A stretch of DNA of 40,850 bases from a virus. The stretch covers positions 1 through 40,850 of IMG/VR virus record IMGVR_UViG_3300021437_000042. The stretch is one strand, 5' to 3'. The notes beneath the pieces were generated by a model that worked only from the letters and a program-made list of their open reading frames with translations, had not been told where the DNA came from and searched no databases. A program made the position numbers and the translations under genes. Below, one piece after another: positions 37,066 to 40,850 of the stretch. The first letter of the stretch is position 1. The number at the start of each line of letters is the position of its first letter.

Positions 37066-37404
37066 ATGGCAACCACAGGAGCATTCGCCCCACATCAGCA
37101 GCTCACCTATCTGATAGGGAACGCTGCCGCGGTGCAGATTCCTACGCAGTCCTCCGGCGCCGCGATCACGAGCTATCGGGTGAGCAATGTGCTCGCCACT
37201 CGACAGTACCTCACTTGGGCGGCCAACACGGCCACCGGCAGCGCTCCAACCATCTCTGCTGCGGCACCCACCAATGGCGCTCCGGCAACGAATACGATGG
37301 GCATGCCTGGCGGGGCAATCGAAGTCTTCATGTTTCCAGCAAATGCCTGGTTCATCGCCAATGCGGCAGGTGCTTTTGAAATAACGCCTGGCGACGGCGT
37401 TTGA
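37066..37404 (+). CDS. Putative small virion protein
   Basis: A 112-aa Ala/Thr-rich beta-type protein (ITSYRVSNVLATRQYLTWAA, then GGAIEVFMFPANAWFIANAA) ending FEITPGDGV. The ending resembles that of small head proteins in this region of podophages, whose role is unknown. It lies between decoration-type copy B and the PASTA protein. Confidence 0.55.
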   Translation: MATTGAFAPHQQLTYLIGNAAAVQIPTQSSGAAITSYRVSNVLATRQYLTWAANTATGSAPTISAAAPTNGAPATNTMGMPGGAIEVFMFPANAWFIANAAGAFEITPGDGV

Positions 37405-37422
37405 TCTGCGTGGGGCTGCGAT

Positions 37423-37935
37423 ATGCCCACCATGCCCAATGTAGTGGGGCTCGAGCTACAGGCTGCCGAGAAAGCCCTGCAGAGTGCGGGCGTACTTGTT
37501 CCCTCCACGCTTGGCTATTTCGGTCAATGGCCGATCACAGCAAAGTGGGTATCGGCCTATACGGCGCCACTTCCATCCGAATTCGCCACGGCCAACGGGC
37601 GCATTGCCGAGCTACAAGTACCGCTGCCGATCTTCCAGGGTAGCGCCGGATCAACGCCTGCCTTTGATACCTTCATTGCGGCGGTTCAACTGGGTATGTT
37701 CGGCGTGCTGCCGATATCGACGATCGGCGGCGGATCGGCTATCGCGGGGATTGCCATTGCGGGGATTGCCATAGCCGGCCTGGCTAACGATCTGACAACA
37801 GGCGGCATCAATCCGCTGCCGGCGCCATCGGGGACGATCCTGGCGCAAGTTCCCGATTCGGGGAATACAATCTCTCCGAACGGGCAGGTGACATTCTATG
37901 TGGTTGAGTATCCATTCGGGGTAGTGTATCCATGA
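37423..37935 (+). CDS. PASTA-domain protein with inserted module
   Basis: A 170-aa protein. It begins like a PASTA domain (MPNVVGLELQAAEKALQSAG) and ends like the second half of one (GTILAQVPDSGNTISPNG followed by QVTFYVVEYPFGVVYP). Between them (about residues 58-130) lies a foreign stretch: RIAELQVPLPIFQGSAGSTP, AFDTFIAAVQLGMFG, then a Gly/Ala repeat IAGIAIAGIAIAGL. The stretch matches the free-standing gene at 12821. Phage PASTA-like proteins near gp4 are common and probably structural. The stop overlaps the gp4-like start in ATGA-type fashion. Confidence 0.65.
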   Translation: MPTMPNVVGLELQAAEKALQSAGVLVPSTLGYFGQWPITAKWVSAYTAPLPSEFATANGRIAELQVPLPIFQGSAGSTPAFDTFIAAVQLGMFGVLPISTIGGGSAIAGIAIAGIAIAGLANDLTTGGINPLPAPSGTILAQVPDSGNTISPNGQVTFYVVEYPFGVVYP

Positions 37936-38885
37936 CCATCGCACTCGACATCATCAAGGGCGCTTTGCGCCGGATCAATTCCTATCAATCTGGAGAGCCG
38001 ATCGATGCGCCAGACGAACAGGACTGCCTGGAAACCCTGAATGATCTGCTTGATTCATGGAGCACCGATGAATTGCACGTCTTCGGCTCGAACGAGAACA
38101 TTCTGAGCTGGGTGCCGGGCAAGAATCAGTATTCAATCGGCGCGCCGACGAATGCCTTCCTCGGACAGCCTGCGATTGTCGGCACGCTAACCAGTGGCTC
38201 GCCCATCATTACGGGCGTTACCGCCATTCCGTCAAATCTTGTGACTGGTGCCGCGATCACGGATCTGCAGAATCTGCTTCCGGCTGGTGCTACCGTGCTG
38301 ACGATCGGCGCGAGCACCATCACGTTGACCGCGAATGCAACCAATAACTCGACCGGCACGGATCAATTCACCTATACGATTCCTGGCGACTTCAACATCC
38401 CACGTCCATTGCGCATCACGCACGGATTCACGCGCTTCAATTCGCTAGATTTCACGTTGGATGTCTGTGCGACGGAAAGCCAGTACACACAGATTCTCTA
38501 CAAGGCGCAGCCGGGGCCGTGGCCGACGATTGCCTGGTACAACAACACAATGCCCTATGGAACGCTCAAGGTCTATCAGACGCCGGGCAACGGCGCAGAA
38601 CTGCACCTATTCACCGATACCATTCTCTCGAATGTCACGCTGACGCAGGCCATTGTCATGCCGCAGGGATATGCGCGCGCGCTGAAGTGGAATCTGGCAC
38701 GCGAATTGTGCGCAGAATTCGGTTTTCCATTGTCTGAATCGATCAAGGTCAATGCGCAGCAGTCCCTTGATGTCATCAAGGCGCTCAATGCCAAGCCTGC
38801 TGGGATCTCGAGGTATGAGCGGGCGCTGGTGCGCGGAAGTCGGCCCGATGGGGGATGGATAACCCACGGAGGCTATAGGGGCTAG
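37932..38885 (+). CDS. P22 gp4-like tail accessory (head-to-tail connector) protein
   Basis: A 317-aa protein. The N-terminus (ALDIIKGALRRINSYQSGEP, then DCLETLNDLLDSWSTDELHV) is the gp4 family's portal-binding helical part. A beta insertion (TSGSPIITGVTAIPSNLVTG, then TTITLTANATNNSTG-like residues) is longer than in P22 gp4 (166 aa), as in many related phages. The C-terminal helices (LKWNLARELCAEFGFPL) complete the family pattern. Twelve copies extend the portal and receive gp10. Confidence 0.85.
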   Translation: MTIALDIIKGALRRINSYQSGEPIDAPDEQDCLETLNDLLDSWSTDELHVFGSNENILSWVPGKNQYSIGAPTNAFLGQPAIVGTLTSGSPIITGVTAIPSNLVTGAAITDLQNLLPAGATVLTIGASTITLTANATNNSTGTDQFTYTIPGDFNIPRPLRITHGFTRFNSLDFTLDVCATESQYTQILYKAQPGPWPTIAWYNNTMPYGTLKVYQTPGNGAELHLFTDTILSNVTLTQAIVMPQGYARALKWNLARELCAEFGFPLSESIKVNAQQSLDVIKALNAKPAGISRYERALVRGSRPDGGWITHGGYRG

Positions 38886-38887
38886 TC

Positions 38888-40444
38888 GTGGACGTATTTG
38901 GCGACTTCGGCTTTGTCGGCGGCCAGGATGTAGCGCCGCTGTATCTGCAGAATAATCAAATCTGCGTGAATTTCTATCCTGAAGTCAACAAAAACAACCC
39001 GAAGGAAGTGCTGGGATTGCTGGGCTGTCCAGGCTTGAATCAACTTGTTGCGGCACCAGGCGGTGGCGCGCCGGGATTCACGAGCACCACGACGATGTGG
39101 CCCGGACCGTCGAGTGTTACCAATCTTCCGGTGCGTGGCGTCTGGGAACTGCAGAACGCAGATACGCAAGCGTTGGCGGTGATTGGCAATACCTGCTATC
39201 TCGTGACGGCAGCGACGCCTGCCAGTGCGACGAGTTTCCCTACGCTGGCGCTGACTTCGGTCGGCACCTTGCTCACATCCACAGGACCGGTGAGCATCCG
39301 CGACAACGGCGTGCTGGGCGGCTATGCGGTCATCGTGGACGGTCCGTATGGCTATACCTACAATGTCGGTACGGGCGCTTTTGCACGGATCACAGATCCT
39401 GCCTTTCTCGGTGCTGATACCGTCGCCTATATAGACGGCTGGTGGATCTTCAATCAGCCGGGAACGCAGACGTTTTATACCAATTTCCCGCAGTTCAGCA
39501 TCACATTCAATGCGTCCTACTTTGCCAACAAGGATGGATATTCAGATCACTTGATGGCAGTCTTCGAGAGCAAGGAAGCGTTGTGGCTGCTGGGGGAAGA
39601 AACAACGGAAATATGGTATGACTCAGGCGGGGCAACCTTCGGATTCTCACGCTTGGTCAGCACGCTGACTCACATCGGTTGCAAAGCGGCGCATTCAGTA
39701 TCGCGGATCAGCTCGCAAGGTGTCGATGGTCTGATCTGGCTGGGCCATTCGGAACGCGGTCAGAATGTGCTGGTGCGGACGAAGGGCTTTCTGGCGGAAG
39801 TCATCAGCCCGCCGTCCTTCGGTGAGGAAGTGGCAACCTATCCCATCACGTCCGATGCGATTGGCTACACATATCAGGAAGACACGCACGAGTTCTACGT
39901 CATCACGTTTCCCACTGCGGATGTGACTTGGTGCTATGACACGCAAACGGGCTTGATGCACAAACGCCTGTCCTACGATCCCTATTCGCAGACCTTTCAC
40001 CGGCATCGCTCGAACTGCTTCATGGACTTCCAAGGCATGCGGATCGTAGGCGATTATCAGAATGGGGCGCTGTACCAGCTCACTCGGAACGCCTATACCG
40101 ATGCCGGCTGGCCTATCCTCGCCAAGCGCCGATCTCCGCACGTCTGGGACAAAGGACCGCGGCATCGGACGTTCATGGCAAGCCTGCAGTTGGACTTTGC
40201 GCCCGGTGTGGGCAATCCGAGCGGCATGGGCACGACGCCACAGGTAGGGCTGGCGATCTCGAGGGATGGCGGGAAGACCTTCGGCAACCGCTATACGCGC
40301 GGGATTGGGCAAATCGGGCAATACAAGAATCGGACAATCTGGCGCCGGCTTGGCTTTGGGCGGGATAACGTGCTCGATATCGAGATCATCGATCCGGTGC
40401 GCCGGGATCTGGTCGGAGCCACGCTGAAGGCATTCAGCGCATGA
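38888..40444 (+). CDS. P22 gp10-like packaged-DNA stabilisation (tail hub) protein
   Basis: A 518-aa protein; P22 gp10 is 472 aa. GTG start two bases after the previous stop. It has the opening FVGGQDVAPLYLQNNQICVN followed by FYPEVNKNNPKEVLGLLGCP, the hallmark of the family. Beta-propeller-like features follow (TVAYIDGWWIFNQPGTQTFY, then EALWLLGEETTEIWYDSGGA and GVDGLIWLGHSERGQ), with HVWDKGPRHRTFMASLQLDF near the end. The hexamer plugs the tail after packaging and holds the spikes. High confidence. Confidence 0.9.
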   Translation: MDVFGDFGFVGGQDVAPLYLQNNQICVNFYPEVNKNNPKEVLGLLGCPGLNQLVAAPGGGAPGFTSTTTMWPGPSSVTNLPVRGVWELQNADTQALAVIGNTCYLVTAATPASATSFPTLALTSVGTLLTSTGPVSIRDNGVLGGYAVIVDGPYGYTYNVGTGAFARITDPAFLGADTVAYIDGWWIFNQPGTQTFYTNFPQFSITFNASYFANKDGYSDHLMAVFESKEALWLLGEETTEIWYDSGGATFGFSRLVSTLTHIGCKAAHSVSRISSQGVDGLIWLGHSERGQNVLVRTKGFLAEVISPPSFGEEVATYPITSDAIGYTYQEDTHEFYVITFPTADVTWCYDTQTGLMHKRLSYDPYSQTFHRHRSNCFMDFQGMRIVGDYQNGALYQLTRNAYTDAGWPILAKRRSPHVWDKGPRHRTFMASLQLDFAPGVGNPSGMGTTPQVGLAISRDGGKTFGNRYTRGIGQIGQYKNRTIWRRLGFGRDNVLDIEIIDPVRRDLVGATLKAFSA

Positions 40445-40850
40445 GTACGCTTCTCCCCAATCGGATTCTCTCGCCCCAGATGTCATGGGGAACGGTTAAC
40501 GAAGACGGCACGATCACGATTGACCGGCAGTGGTGGCTCTATCTCTATGCCCTGATGCCTGAGAATCCCAATAGCAACGGCGTCGCGCAACCGGGAAGCG
40601 TGCTCTATATCTCGAGTGGCGCTGGGATTACGGGCGATGCTGGCAATTTCGATTGGCGTGGTGCGGGACCTGGAAATGGCCTATTGATCGGGGATGGCGT
40701 TGGTGGTGGTGTTGTGGTTGGAACAGGCACGGCCACAGCGGGGGGCACGGTCAATGTGCAGGAACTGGCGCCACAGCCGCAGCAAGCCGCTGCGAATGTC
40801 ACTGCCGGCGCCGGGACAACGCTCACAGCGGCTCAGATGGGTGGCTTCGT
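40441..40850 (+). CDS. Tail-associated structural protein, N-terminal part (continues at base 1)
   Basis: Starts in ATGA with the gp10-like stop and runs off the window; the frame continues at base 1 and ends at 416 (about 228 aa). The N-terminus STLLPNRILSPQMSWGTVNE, then DGTITIDRQWWLYLYALMPE is a recurrent start of small phage tail proteins following gp10-type genes ('NRIL.Pe.pwG.v..DGtv.i...WwllLy'). The middle is Gly-rich. Probably a virion component; precise role unknown. Confidence 0.7.
   Translation, partial: MSTLLPNRILSPQMSWGTVNEDGTITIDRQWWLYLYALMPENPNSNGVAQPGSVLYISSGAGITGDAGNFDWRGAGPGNGLLIGDGVGGGVVVGTGTATAGGTVNVQELAPQPQQAAANVTAGAGTTLTAAQMGGF
40712..40850. repeat. Terminal direct repeat, right copy (genome closure)
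   Basis: Matches 1-139 at an offset of 40,711 with mismatches at 40718 (T) and 40840 (G). See the left copy. Confidence 0.9.

Overview
The window is an essentially complete circular genome of a short-tailed (podovirus-type) phage. Its last 139 bases repeat its first 139 with two mismatches, and joining the ends (unit about 40,711 bp) restores one gene split across the junction. Recognisable P22-type parts are a 728-aa portal, a scaffold, an HK97/P22-fold coat, a gp4-like tail accessory factor, a gp10-like tail stabiliser, three consecutive ejection-protein candidates and a tailspike. Lipoprotein signals, a coiled-coil membrane protein in the lysis cassette and good Shine-Dalgarno sites point to a Gram-negative, probably proteobacterial host (inference). 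I see no integrase, CI-type repressor, DNA polymerase or tRNA gene.

Layout. Rightward genes run from 21990 through the end of the window and on from base 1 to 15090. They start with a Cro-like regulator, small zinc proteins, a free-standing HNH endonuclease, a VRR-NUC nuclease and a SLOG/DUF2493 protein. A RepA/DnaB-like ATPase with a 9-bp iteron-like array behind it follows. Next come small pre-terminase genes including a GroES-like co-chaperonin, then TerS, TerL, a methyltransferase, portal, scaffold and coat. The head-to-tail stretch holds a glycosyltransferase between two related beta-domain proteins, a PASTA protein, gp4 and gp10. Beyond the junction are a cupin-like protein, ejection proteins, three adhesin-type proteins, endolysin and a cluster of small membrane proteins. 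A leftward operon of about 20 tightly overlapping genes (21901 down to 15078) starts at a strong sigma70-type promoter. It carries a Red-like set (lambda-exo-type nuclease, RecT/Bet-like annealing protein, small protein with an SSB-like C-terminal tip), many small unknowns, and ends in a secreted protein and a lipoprotein.

The most striking feature is in the coat gene. The coat reading frame stops after 32 codons at 33663 and resumes at 34379. The 715 bases between show the marks of a group I self-splicing intron: a P1 helix with the splice-site U.G pair, P7 pairing, the AAGATATAGTC core element, a terminal G, and an internal HNH homing endonuclease gene whose last codons double as ribozyme core. 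Removal restores a continuous 453-aa coat protein. Other points of interest are the iteron array, overlapping back-to-back early promoters, the co-chaperonin, the glycosyltransferase sandwiched by paralogous head proteins, and a protein module inserted inside a PASTA domain that also occurs as a separate gene 16 kb away.
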